Part shown: piece after piece, positions 1 through 13,000 of the stretch | Layout: every line of letters starts with the position of its first letter | Numbering within the stretch: the stretch's first letter is position 1 | NCBI GenBank assembly: GCA_009869945.1 | Contig: WIXG01000330.1 | Coordinates: forward strand, 23,384-87,383 | Direction: 5' to 3' | DNA from: Mesaphorura yosii | Taxonomy: Eukaryota; Arthropoda; Collembola; Poduromorpha; Tullbergiidae | DNA length: 64,000 nt | Program-made: the position numbers and the translations under genes | The notes under the pieces: model-generated | Database searches by the model: none | Told to the model about the DNA's origin: nothing | Seen by the model: the letters and a program-made list of their open reading frames with translations, nothing else

Positions 1-3000
1 ATTTTTTATGCATTTCAATAATTCGGGGTTTGTTTTATTACGGATTTCAACAGGAATGCCGAGGGAAGTATGCAAAGATTGGTTGCTAGACGCAAGATCA
101 GCCTTGGAAGCAAATCAAACATTATTTGCTCTTATGGTCCATGCCAACTCAGTCAACTTGCAGTAAACGTATTATTTCGTTCATCGTCTTTTAGATAGCT
201 TAAACATGAATGGTCTGAACAATGTGCTAACTCGAAGTGTTGCCTCAAGCCCAAGGGGCTGGTAGTTCCTTCTCTTAGTACATTTACTCGGCTGAGCCGA
301 TCTAGTTTCAAATAACAGTATCCGTTTTTTATTTTTTGTCCGAATTTTAAATTTCCGAATCTGACTTCTACTTTTTCGCACTTTTCAGCGTATGTATTCG
401 ACAGTTGACAAACGTTGTGAGGAGTCTAAATCTTTTTCGACAAGCTAATTATGAGACATCTCTGGGAAATCTATGACGTAACGTAAATGGGATCTATGCT
501 TTTTTGATTAAGTGATCAAGCATCAGGTTAGCAGTCTGGTAGTGATTAAGTGGCCGAGGGGTCATAAGAAGTTTAGCAGTCTGGCAGTGATTAAGTGGTC
601 AAGCAGTGTAGTCACTGTGGCTGCCGTCGTTTAAATTAGTTAAACCCAATAAACTCTATTGGCACAACTTCCTCGGGACACTTGTGAGGTAGCCCTTCTA
701 AATGCGAGTAGTTGAATCTAAATTGCCATTTGCAAGGGCCTTTGTTCAGTTCCGTTCCGGTTCAAATGTTCACTGCCCTGTCGCTAGAATTAAATTCGCC
801 TTTAAAGTAATGCAAGTTCTAAAGTGATGTCAAGGGCATGCCCGTAGTCAAAGCTAGTTACTATATGTACAACCACTCAATGCGAAAGTAAGGACGGTGA
901 ACAATTCCGTGTGTATAATCGCGTAATAATGCAATTAGCATTAATGATAGTTGGAAAAATGTCTTACTATTAAACTTGTGTTAAGTGTTTTGCTTGAAAT
1001 AAAAATTTATTTTCCAAAGACATGATGAAATGACCCTGAGTTTGAAAGCTGCTTTAATGGTGTTTCTGATGCGAACGCAAAAATCAGTTAATGCTTGGAT
1101 GATTTTTAAAACACGCACGTTTGTTTATTATACCACGGTTACAATAGCACACATTTATAGTCGCACCTAAGTCCTTAATTTTGATTTATAACTAATGGCC
1201 GAAATGTTTTCATCTCTTTAGGGCGTTGAACGAACGAATGGAAACGAATTTGTAAGCGCTTTACCCTTATTAGCAATTAAGTCTCGTTTACAAATTAAGG
1301 TTTACATAGATTACATCTCCTTTGTTTTTAGCACACATTGTTTGTAGTAACACTAATTGTAATTGTTGTAGTGCGAACACAATTGTTTCTGGAAACCCCA
1401 AATTCTCTTGATAATGTACGTTAAATTTCGTGCTTGAGATCACATTCAATTCAGTTTTGTTTCAGTGAATGGACGTTCCTCTATCTTAGCAGTGTGTTGA
1501 GTGGACATGCCCGAGTCAAAGTGTACAACTCTAAAGTTCATCCCGTAGTCCAGAATTAGTTAGTGTAATTAAAACATTTCAGGCACGAATGTGCGGTTGC
1601 GGTACAATTAAAATATGTGGATACTCTTCCATCTTCTAGCGCATGCGTTCTAGACCTATAAAGTCAGATTAGAATCTAAAAATCCCCGCAGTTCGTGCCG
1701 TTGGCCTGATGTTTACTAGAATCCTTCATCCTTCCCCTAGTAGACTGACTGACTGCCTTCTTACATCTGAGGTTCATCTGTTTCATGGCTTATGCTAGAA
1801 ATTAAAGCTATCGTTCACAAATTATCACTTAAAGCGCTCAGATACTTAAATCTATTAAACTTAGGTTGTGAGTAAGTATTGTACGATTATCCTAGTTAAA
1901 GCTAACATGAATCCGCAAATGCTTAAAAATTTCATTTGTTGTAAAATTTCGTCTTCCTTATCTGTACGAACAGCTGACTATTTGGCCTTGTTACCCGAAT
2001 ATAAAATCTACTTGCTCCATGGAGCTACGCCGCAAAGTTGCGTCCTTGAGTCCTACAACCTAAAAGTATCACGTTGTTTAGACCTTAGTAATTTATCACA
2101 TCTAGTATAGACTACAAAATATTTTTCCTGTTCTGCGGGAGGCTGAGCAACCTGTTTCTAGTCCTGTAGAATGCAATTTGCTAAATAAATTAAAAGTTTG
2201 TACGTAAAATAGACAAAACTTCTGAATATCACAAATTAAAACGCAACTTTGATAAGAGATTGATTAGCTACGTAGAATTGTAACGTTGGATTTTGCTAAT
2301 CCTTATCACATTCGCGTTCACAAGGGTTTGAAAAATAAAAACGTAAAATTTAATTAACGCTTCTAATTTCAGTCATTTGGTCTCACTTCAGCTGCCTACC
2401 ACCTGAGAATGGAATTTGTCACAAGTAAAATTGTCACAGTTTGGAATAGAAATTGGACCACACATTTCGTGAATGGCCAAAGACCCGACCTTAAAATATC
2501 TTAAACTCGTCTGCCAATTTAGAATCATTCGAAGTGAACGTATTTTTGAAATTATTGTCATTATTTTGGAGAATTAATAGACACGAAGCTAAGCAGTTCG
2601 CAATTTCATTTTTTCATTTCCTGGTCCTGCACAGACACTGGTTACGTTAACTTGCGTTATCGCAGAAAACTTAGGCAAATTGAAACAGAATCGCATTCCG
2701 TTCCCTTTCAGATAAGAATACGCTTGACAAATTGAGAATGAGAACTGGAAGGCAGCGTTAAATTAGCTATTAGTAATAGTAAGGAATGTTTAAAGCACCT
2801 TATTGGGCTAATTGTCATGCAGTCTGATGAGTTTAGCAACGGAATCATATTTAACGAGCATTAACAAAAATTAATGCCTGGGTGAAATTAGAAGATTTCG
2901 AAGAAAAGCTGGAAAATATTAAAATAACGACGAGTACATTGTATGACTAATTAAACCTTTTGTCTACTAAATTTGAGCAATTCAAAATTCTTAAATCCTA

Positions 3001-3030
3001 TCCCTATCGTATATGAGTATTCAATTACTG
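1..3030. other. Non-coding flank, probably 3' UTR/downstream region of the E93-like gene
   Basis: AT-rich sequence with frequent stops on both strands. The longest open stretches (for example 1868-2110 on +) show no recognisable domain and no splice-compatible partners. Because the neighbouring E93-like gene runs on the minus strand and stops at 3031, its 3' UTR should extend leftward into this region. I could not place a convincing polyadenylation signal close to the stop. The only structure I see is the degenerate tandem repeat at about 506-608. Confidence 0.5.
506..608. repeat. Degenerate tandem repeat of about 45-83 bp spacing
   Basis: The word TTAGCAGTCTGG[T/C]AGTGA followed by TTAAGTGG occurs at 528-553 and again at 573-598. 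GATTAAGTG[A/G]TCAAGCA occurs at 506-522 and 589-605. The copies differ by only a few bases, so this is a short local duplication in non-coding sequence. No coding or transposon signal is associated with it. Confidence 0.7.
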
Positions 3031-5791
3031 TTAAAATTTCTTGGACAAGTCTAGAAGACTGTTCGCTTCACGGCTAGGACCGAGCCTGGAAAATTTACTT
3101 AAAATGTTAAACACAGCACTGTCAGAAGCTCGAACGTGGCCGGAATCTTGGTGTTCATTAATGCGGTATCTCAGAGCCTCCGCCTGCTCGACCGAGTTGC
3201 TAGCTGTCTCAGGTGAAGAGGGAGAAGAGTACGTTTCGAAAGGCGCGTTCAAATTCAGATACCGGCTCAGACTCTCTCGCAAGTCAGACGACAGGGGTAG
3301 ACTGTTCGAGCCTTCCCCTCCTCCAGCTGCATGACTCTCAGACCTTTCATCATGATTTGAAGGCAACTCAGAGCCCGACAAACTACTGTCAGGGCTTGAC
3401 CTTTGCGTTGACTTCGGACTTGCAGCGCCTCCTTTTCTTTTCGGACGCCGAAGCAAATGTCGCTCCTTGACCTTGTACTCCAGAGTTGAATGAGGAACTC
3501 CAAAGTAGCTTCCTATGTGTTTACCATTATGTCTGGTTAAGTTCTTAATGCTTGAGAGTATTTATCGTTTATTACCTGCCCGATGTACGCTCATCTCTCC
3601 ATTTTGAACGGCCTTCACCGCTTTCAGGAGCGCATCTCGATCGTAATTCCGGTATTTCCCGCGTTTTGGGCGGCTTTTCTTCTCGTCGACATCCGCAACG
3701 GATTTATTGGCAACATTTTGACCCGAACCGGCAGCTTCATGCCTGAGTTCACTTGTACTCACGCCATTGGAATTCACTCCGTTACTTGAGTCGAGTTCCG
3801 AGTCGTAGTCGTAAGCAGAATTGTAGTCAGATTTTAGCTTCTTCCAGGAACCTGCGCCATCCACACGGTGAGTCGGAGTTCTGAAATGTATGAAATCGAA
3901 CATATTGAGTGAATGGCGAGCCACGTCGGATTGAGAGTTCAATATTTCGCTTTTACCGCATGCTCATTTGGACGCCGCCATTTCTGTTACTTCTCAGACT
4001 TCTCGAAGTCGACTTGTTGTTTACAGATGGAATTTTGAGAATTGTGTCATGAACTCCGTTCGAGATGTCGCTATTCCCGTCTTCACTGCTATCATTGGGA
4101 CAATCTGCCGCTCCATCATTTGGCAAGAACGATGTGTCTGACCCAAAACCCTGCCTGGATAGTTTACTTCGAAGCCACTCCTTTAGCACCTTCTTTTGGG
4201 GACTGATCGCCTCGCCCGGACTGTATCCCTCTGTCCCATCCTCTCCGTTATCATTGTTTGGATACTCGTCGTGAATAGAGTAAAATGGTGCCAGGTTTGT
4301 ACTTATTCCAGGATTTCGGTCTTCAAAATCAGCTCTTAAGGAAGGATGCTCAGCCAAAATCCTTTCCTGGACATTCAGAGGACTATTTGGCATGTTGGAG
4401 TTGACCTCCATCATGTTGACCCTTTTCCGGTCCCCGCCTCCGCGAATGAATGCTCGATCCTTCCCCAACTTGTAAACCTTGTTCCGCAAAGTAGAACGTG
4501 GGATTCCATAGATCACTGCAGCACGCCTAAAATCAAAGATTTCAATTATTTCTCTCTGGATTGGGCAAAGAAATTAGAAAATGGTGACAAACCCTAACGA
4601 ACCCTACCTCGTGCCTAGTTTTCCACTCTGAATATCCTTCAGCGCCGCCTCAAGTTCTTCACTTGTGTACCCTCTTCCTGCTCTCTGATTTGATCTTGTC
4701 ACAACTCTGCTCGTCGAACTACTAGACGCATTTCTTGCGCTTTTTCTAAATCCATTTTCAGTCAGATCGTTGCTAGTTTCTATGATGGGGAGCGTTGAGT
4801 AATTTCCTTGTACAATCTCGTTCTCCACATTTCTAGCAAACAAAGCAGTAACGTCTATGAAATTGATAAGAGGTTCAACACTTCAATGAAAATCCGCTCA
4901 CTTTTTTTTCTTAGTCAGATCAAGAGGCTCGTCTGAGATGGATTCAGTTACTAAAAGACCTTGAGGAATGGCTAAGTTCACACCGGCGTTTGATTCGGAA
5001 CCGAATTTTGAGGTAGAAAAGCTTCTAGCTGCTTCTGTGGGGGCCTGAAAAGAAATCAATACAGTTTGAGAGTCTGTATACTTCGAAGTGGAATTTAGCA
5101 AAAACGTTTCTTACTATAGTTTGTTGTGCTAGCTGCTGCTGCTGCTCCAATGACTGTAGAAATAATAGACGCTGCGCATCTAGCATTTCAAGCATGCTGT
5201 TGTTAAGATTCAGTTGGTTGAGCTCTTCTGGAATGGCATTGTCAGTCGGAACTCCGGGAACCCCGAAGCCACGGTTGAAGAAGTACCAGTACGGCAAGAA
5301 ACGAAACAAGTTTTCCAAAATATCTGAATCAGAAATTCAGGAATACAGTCTGAACTGCGAAGTTTGGAAACTGCCAAGAGACTAACCATTCTTGTCCTCG
5401 TTCGTTTCTTCTTCGGTTGTTTCGGACGGATCAATTTGGGAGTCCTGCGAACAAAGCGGGGATTTAATCGACTCGTTAATTGCAGAGCTCGAGTTTGCAC
5501 AAGACCCCGACGCCATTTCAGCCAACTGATCGGCAAGGTCAGATGCACTTGACGTACGAGTGAGTTTGTGTCAGAGGTCTGTCTCGGTTAGACTGCACTG
5601 ATCAACTGGCAGCATAATTGGTGAGATTTGGGGATTAAAACACAGGAATGTACGTACATTTGCTTCTGGTTCTTCGGACACTTCAGTTGGGTCAAAATCG
5701 GAAGCCGTTTCCTGAAGCCAAACTTGTTGTAGCGGATATATTTGTTCCCATTTCTCTTCGCCAACCAGTTCTCTTCCAACGCTCTCCAAGC
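3031..5791 (-). CDS. Eip93F: E93/Mblk-1-like pipsqueak-type transcription factor (5' end incomplete)
   Basis: Ecdysone-cascade nuclear transcription factor (family knowledge: E93/Mblk-1 in arthropods, LCOR in vertebrates). Minus-strand exons by splice consensus and phase: 5791-5658, 5547-5387, 5323-5115, 5044-4902, 4832-4608, 4526-3957, 3880-3576, 3512-3031 (about 742 codons from the first listed exon). The sequence shows a CtBP-type PLDLT motif followed by a lysine run at the end of exon 5044-4902. A first HTH-psq domain has GYTSEELEAALKDIQSGKLG joined to RRAAVIYGIPRSTLRNKVYK. A second has GKYRNYDRDALLKAVKAVQ joined across a 63-nt intron to GSYFGVPHSTLEYKVKERHL. The region DILENLFRFLPYWYFF is also characteristic. 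The start codon was not found. In the most 5' exon only one frame (AWRALEENWLAKRNGNKY) splices in phase to the next exon, so that exon is less certain. Divergent from hexokinase. Confidence 0.92.
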
Positions 5792-8700
5792 CTAAGAAGC
5801 CATTAAATTAACAATCATGCGCATTATTTATCAGATTGCTGCAGATAAATTTGTATTTCTGAAAAATTCAACACTTGCTATCATCGGGGTTTCTCACATA
5901 TTATAACTGTAAGATATTTCCGTCCAACAAAGAACAACAATGCCCGTGGTCCGCGCAAGGTGCAATTACGGCAAGTAAGGAAAATGCTTCATCCCTCATC
6001 ACGACCATTTTTTATACCTGCTTAACCTTCCTTGATTGACACGGGGCAAGCAGAAGAACCACAGCGCGCTTACATTTCATCGCATGGGATTAAATTATTC
6101 AATGGGAAAGGAAGGAACCAACCTCTCGGTATGAGAACTAGAAACATTATTACAATAAAATATAATGAATGCATCCTATCCCAATTTATACGAAATGTGA
6201 AGCTGTGTCTTGACGCGATTTCTCAAAAATCCTCACTTCACTACCGAGCCAAGCTAAATTAAGCAGGAAAACACAAAATGCTTAATTAAAATAAAGTAGT
6301 ATGAATTTAACTGGTTTACGGTCTCACGCTCATAAAACTGACTGTCCTAAATTCGTGGGGTAATTCGTTGCTTAAGAATGATGGACGGGACACGGCGCAG
6401 TCGTGTCGATAATTGACCTTCAAGTAAATCAACTCAAGCTCACTCATAACAGCATGAAAACTTGAAATCGGATCGTATTTCCGATTGGAAGTCAGCTCTA
6501 ATCATTTGCCGTATTATTTAGTTATTTTGAGAATTTTAATCACATTAATAATCATTAATCACTAATTTTTGAGGACCCCCGAAATACGTGGTACGCGATC
6601 GTATGCACTGAAACTCATTTTATTCATTCTGCCCTAGGATAAGGCAACTTTGTGAGCAATGCCAAATGAAAGACGAAGAGTCGGCATTTGCAAATCTCGC
6701 ACGGCACTTCTCCCTTTTCATATTCTTGTGGCAATTCTTATTCTTGCAGTCAGCGAGAGTAGACAGAGGACGAACGACAGAGGTGGTGCATTAAATTCGC
6801 TTGAATTTCATGATCAGGTGGTCGGCGAGTGCCCCGGTGCATACGGCGTTCGTAATTGATAAATTAATTACTCCTTACCTATAGTGAGCAGGAGTTTCCG
6901 AGACCACCGATTCAGCTCCTTCCGAACTTTGTGTTTAAGGACCTCAGACATGTTGCCGCACACTTGTCCCCCTTACGTCATTCTGGATGGTTAGTTGTTG
7001 CCAGCCCAGTGCACTTAACAGACACCACTTCGCCACCATGCAGCTCATCAACTGCCTTCGTTAACCTTAACCGTGCTATGCTACGAGTCTATCTACCTCT
7101 AAGTACTAAGCTACTATTGGGTTCAGTTTAAAGTGGCATTATTTATTATATCATCGTATGTAATTGGAATGTAATGAATATTTTAAGTTAAGATAGGGAT
7201 AGGAAAAGGAGAAGAACCAACAGCAGCAGCAGCAGCAGCCTGTTGCTGAAGAAGAACTGACTGACATTGCAACGCTGACAAACTACCTGTTGCTATATCT
7301 CTAAATATAACACAGCCATCCCGTGTTCGGCAACCACTTTCTGTTCCATGCACGGCGGCTGGCTGGCACTGGCTCACTCGACTGGTTAATGCTCGTTTCA
7401 AGAACCATCCAACTTAAAAAAAATTACAGAACAACTTACACCAGTTCCAGAACCAAAAGCAAGAATATCGGCAGCAAAAAATAGAACCAGGGTTATAAAA
7501 AAGAGTCCAAGAGTTTGATTACGCTTGTCCTCAGCAATTCAAGATTCCATCGAATCTATTAGTCTCATGCTCTTCATTTCATGTGTCCTGTGTCCGTGCC
7601 ATTTACCAATGGCTGTGCACCATATTTCATAAAAAGTATAGTCCAGTCTCAAATCTCCGTGCTTCAATGCACTTGCGACTTGAAACACAGTGCACGCGTC
7701 CAGCTGACTACTCATTATCATTATACTCATTATCATTACAGTTCTGGATACCAAGCAAATTAACATCATCATCTCACTGCCGGCGATGCATTTGAACAGA
7801 AGCCATGGAGTATTTAAGCAGTTATCTGTATTCCACCTTATAAATGAAGTTGAGTCCAACGAAAGAGTCCAGAGGAGAATTGAATGAAAGATTCGCATTC
7901 GTGTAAACAACATTACAATAATTGTCTTTACAGCTGCCTTCGATGAGTTTGATTGGCGGTCAGCATCAGATCAGATTTCTTGAAATGCCGAGTACGAGTG
8001 CGACTGAACACGAGTCATTTTGCCGCCGCCGTGTCAAATTATTACCGTACCAAAGTAGAACTAGGTCGGAAGATGAAAAGAGTTAAACTGAAAGCCAATG
8101 AAACCAGACGATGAGACGACAATTTTATTCGAGCTATCGTGACTTGAGTTCTGCAGAAATTTCAATTATTTTATTCGGATATAAAAATTTAGCAATGCGG
8201 TGGACTCATGAAATGTCTCACAAAATGCACTAAGTTAAGATAAATACTGCATAAAATCGAGTATGAATCATTCATGAATCTCTTGCTTGAGATGCAACTG
8301 TAACTGGGCCTTCGGCGTCGGCCGTCAAATTCCTCGTGACTCATGTTTTGGAGAATTGCCTGCCTGATTCCCGTGATGTAGTTAATTACTTTATCATTGC
8401 TTTGTCTCGAGTGCGTAACCAGGTGAGATAATTAAAGTACTTTAATTTATAGTTGCATACTAGTTTAAGTAAGCAGTAGTTAAAAGTTGACGTATGAACG
8501 GCCGTCTCTTGTCTCTTGCTACTGGCCGTATCGCTCTACAAACGACGTCACTATTTAAGCGACATAAAAATTAAAGGCTTTTAATATACTTTTGAGATAT
8601 GCCTCAACGTGAATGCATAAAGAGGCCTAATTGCAAAGACCTTGTTGCTGATTCGGCAAGCTGCATTTAATGCAAATTGCAAGCAAATATATTGCAAAGG

Positions 8701-10003
8701 CGAAATCTGCCTCCGCTGCATTTCCGGTGACGATTCTTCGTAATCCTATGAATATCTTGACGAAGGGCTCGTACTAGAGAGGGACTATGAACCTATGACT
8801 TTTGATTTACAAAGGAAGAAGAAATTGAGACATTGCACTTGCATCGTTTCCATGATTTCATACTGGTACGAATTTGGGATTTCCCTCTCGAATCTTCCGG
8901 TCCGAAACATAATAGAATGTTTGAAATTTGACTCTGGTATTGAATGATTTGTTTCCATGTTCCAGAAGCGGCGTGATGGCCTGAAGTGCGAATTGTGAAG
9001 CGACGTCAGAACGACCACCATCCACCAGTATGTGTTGTGTTTTGTCGTTCGGTGTAAATGAACGGAGTCTTGTGACGTGTATCCGCAAAGCAGCAGCCGT
9101 ATCTAAACACAGATACCCGGAAAGTTTCTCTGAGCATGCCGTCGATTCATCTTGTGGCCATGCCATGCCGAAGTCAGCAGACCGGACTCGGTTTGCGTGT
9201 GCAATTTTTACGTAAAATTATGTAATGCGTTGGTTGAAGGCGAAGAGCACATGCTTGAGGAGGATCAGCTAAGAAGTAAAAAATCAATGAGTGTGACGTA
9301 TCAGGGAAAGTTTGGATGTGCAAAACCCCAAATATTCGCATCATGCACACGTCGTGGCTGAGCATGCGAGGCAGTGGGGGAAGGTGTGTCGGTTCTAGCA
9401 CCCGCCGTACGAGGTCTAGCTCGCCTACTACGGAGTCCAGTCCAGAGTAGTTCGTTCCTTCGCGCTACGGGTCTGTCTACTGCTTGCTGTCTACTACTAC
9501 TCACCAACTTACTACTAGCGAGAAGATACTACTACAAAAAGCATCAATCAGTCCCACGTATTGTTAGTTGTGAAAAGTACGTGATATTACTAATATTTAT
9601 TATTGTGCTCTCGAGTTGTGATGGCCATGAGCTAACCCCGACAACTTTTATACGTCGTGTGCTAGTATCCAGTCTGACGACGAGTGGTTCATTTGCCTGC
9701 TAATAATGTAATAATCGTGAAATTGTTAACTCGAGTTTATAGTCCGCTTTACTTTACAATTGGACGCAATCTCGCGAGCTCCCTTGAAAGTCTCATTCTG
9801 AGTTGGCTGTTTGTACACAGTTTGTGCTCGGCGTAATAAATACACCGTTCAGCTGTGCCTCAGATTCCAGTTAACGTTTGATTTTTCAACACTTCTCAGT
9901 TCTCGTCTCAGTTGCAGTCATAGTTTGTTTCGTCGTTCGTTCACACTTGATCAGAAAACCCAACTCGCCTGAGCCACATCCGTTGCAGTCGCAAGTCGTC
10001 ACG
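5792..10003. other. 4.2-kb region between E93-like and hexokinase genes: missing E93 5' exons and hexokinase promoter/5' UTR
   Basis: The two flanking genes diverge, so this interval should hold both promoters. No complete gene is visible. A minus-strand open stretch at about 7186-7410 is preceded by a T-rich AG acceptor and encodes a Gln/Ala-rich tail from the CAG/CTG run. It is a candidate E93 5' exon, but its link to 5791 is unproven. A minus-strand open stretch at 8858-9166 has no recognised domain. A plus-strand open stretch at 9374-9703 is probably hexokinase 5' UTR or promoter sequence. CTACTA-rich microsatellite-like sequence lies at about 9490-9535. Confidence 0.45.
7218..7241. repeat. 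CAG/CTG trinucleotide run
   Basis: About six tandem CAG units on the plus strand. Read on the minus strand in the open frame they give consecutive Ala codons after a short Gln run. Such runs are common in arthropod transcription-factor exons, which is one reason to consider this a missing 5' exon of the neighbouring E93-like gene. The repeat itself is certain; the coding role is not. Confidence 0.75.
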
Positions 10004-13000
10004 ATGTCGTGTACCATCACAAAACAGGTAACAAAGCCAAATTCAAAATTTGTGTCATGTCAGAGTAGGCAGCCATAATTCTTTGCAGAGAATTGTTTTA
10101 TTTTTGGAGTCATCAAGTGACGATGACGGTTAACTCGGGCAAAACGAGTTGCTATTTATATCTCATGTACATAGCATTATGTATACCGCACCGAACGACT
10201 ATGATTTATTAACACCGGGACATATTAGCTCCTTCGTTACGTAATGACGAGCGCGACCGCGTGTTGGGCACATTTTCTAAGTCATCGTTTGAGACTAGGA
10301 AGTCGGCTTGAAATGTGTGCTGTTAATTACGTGATGGCATGGCAAGCAATGACGCACGCATGCTCATAACCGTTTGTGCATGCACCGTGTACCAATTTCC
10401 TTATTCAGAAGACACCGAACCCGAAACCCAATTTCCGATTTGTGCTACTTAAACTCGTAGTGAATAAAGGTCGTAGACTTTCAATGGCTTCGCCGATTCT
10501 CTTGGATGATTCAAAACTGAAACTTTTATAGTTTACATTGCGCGACACGAAGTGTTTCCAGTTAACATTCATAAAAGGCATGTACTTGTCTTGTTCATGC
10601 CAACTCAGAATTCGACGAGTTTGACGAACGCGTGTGATGCCGCTTTCAGCGAGCAGCCTCATGTGCATGTACATATTAAGTTCGACTACAGTTAAACAGT
10701 GTCACTGTTTATCCTGGACGAAAGATGAAAGTTTCAGTTTCAGCAGCAACAAGCAACATGTTGACAAGGCTGACCTAATCGAGATCATGAGTCAGAGTCA
10801 AGTCAATACAACTCAACATGATAAATATTTATATCAAATTTCATGTTCAGATTTCTTCAACGCAGCGCAGGTCCCAGTCCAGTTTTGAAATATATTTTTA
10901 TTTTGAGAACTTCAATGTTAAGAAACAAAACTTCCGCTCAGTTTGCCTGGAAAAATTCTCTAATCTTTATCATGATGACGAAATACGATGGCTAATCATT
11001 CCGTAGTCTAAAAATACAGGGCAGGCGTTTTTCATGTCATCCATACTCGAAACCCTGGATGGAAACAAAATGCGTCTAAGATGACATTTATTTACATCAT
11101 ATCACCCTGTCATTACATCGAGCGTGAAATCATTCATCTATCACCAATCTGGAAGTTTGCATTGACATGACCACCGATGACTTCATATGTTGAATTACAC
11201 CGAAGAAGTACGACTTCCACCTGCCCGGCAACTAGCTGATGTCATGCTATTCTGCTGCTCTATTATAATAGGGTAGTAGTCGGATTGGAAAACAATAATG
11301 CAAGCACAAACGACAAGCATAATATTGTATGTAATAAGCTATAACTTGGCATGCGTTGCTAAATTGCAGGCCAAAATGCACTCATGACAAGAATTATTAA
11401 GTCATCGTGCGGCAAGTGCACTTCAAAATAATCAAAAGCGAGTAAAGTTAAGGTTTTAGACTGGATTAGCCGAATATCTCGAGCTGAAATGTGTCGAGTG
11501 ATGTCATGTCATGTTCTAGTACCCGCATTGCGAGTGCAACTCAAGAAGCCGTGAAACCCTGCAGTTCCTAGTTAGAAATTCCTTACTGTCATTTTAGAAC
11601 CCATTGTGACTTGGATTACGCACGCAAAATTTAACACGTAATTTCGATGTATTATTCCATACATGACAGCAGCACAACGCAGTAGTGCTCGATTGACAGA
11701 CAAATTCAGCACTTCTACTTGACGTGTCTGCTATCTGATCCTTTAATTGTACGACGTCATTCATTGCTCGCAGCTCGCACCCGTTGTAGTCGCATAGTTA
11801 ATGGAATGATGTTAATTTGGAATCACGTATGGACATAGTGGCATGCGTGATGAATTAACATTTACCTTAATTAGCATTATCATTTGGCATTTAAGGATGA
11901 GTTATCGAATGACATTTCATTTAATACCTAACCAATCGCCGAGCAGCCATAAAGTCAAAATCAGCCATTGTTGCCAAACAATAATTTTTTGGTGCAGGTG
12001 AGAGAAAAGACCAGCCGGCGGGTACGTCACATTATTTTTCAAGAGCATGCACCAGCATAATATAAGTAAATAAATGCGCGCCGTCGTCAATTTTACATAA
12101 TTTACCTTAGGCTTGCCTTTTAATCAGTAATCATCATACGTCAATCTGGATCAGACACTCATAAACTCTTCATGCTAACAATACAATTTGTATGCTCTGC
12201 TCTGAGATGACAAACCCCGCCTACGTTCACACACTGGCCCTACTCTTCTGCCGATTAAGGGTCTATAAGCTTCCGGGTGCTCAAACTTTTACACTTCCAT
12301 GTTCCGTGATTCACTTCCTCCATATTCGCAATGTGGCTGTAGCTTTACAGTGCTTGTAGTGTTCGAATACGAATGCGTATACAACAAGAATACTGAATTA
12401 CTTGAATCGAAGCGAGCTTGACGACTGACGTGGCTTGTCTTCTACACAAATTGTAATCAATCCTCTGTACACATTTTTTCTCTGCAGGTTGAGAAAGTAT
12501 GCTCGGAACTCGTGCTCTCCGATGAGACTCTGCACCGAGTCATGCAACTAATGCTCACTGAAACTGAAAAGGGTTTAAAGAAAAGGTCAAATGAGGAGGC
12601 GAAAGTCAAGTGTTTTCCAACATACGTGAAAGAACTTCCGAACGGAAAAGGTAAGCAAGTCGAGGACTAGAACGCCGCGTCGCACCAAACCAAAGCGCAA
12701 AGTCATCATTCAGCAGAGTGATCTCACGAATGACACTATCATGGCTCAGAAGATTAACTGGTTGGATATCAGTATCAGCAGATTTATTCGGAATGCACGG
12801 CCATGGCCTGTGAACCATGTCCATTGTTATTTGTCAAATGTGAATTAATCTTTCACTTTCAGAGCGCGGAAAATTCCTAGCCCTCGACCTTGGCGGTACC
12901 AATTTTCGTGTCCTTTTGATCGAGCTGGGTGGAGACAATAAAGCGCCGTCGAAATTTAAGATGCAATCGAAAATATTTGCAGTGCCTCAGCACATTATGT

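Noticed and set aside
3041-3470. Two plus-strand frames of 85-97 codons
   Set aside because: Antisense shadows of the last E93 exon.
5571-5789. Acidic reading of the 5' E93 exon (ending SEEPEAN)
   Set aside because: Its donor phase cannot join the next exon without an in-frame TGA; the alternative frame joins cleanly.
9374-9703. 109-codon plus-strand frame upstream of hexokinase with hydrophobic stretches
   Set aside because: Low-complexity (CTACTA-rich) sequence with no domain and no splice connection; better explained as promoter or 5' UTR.
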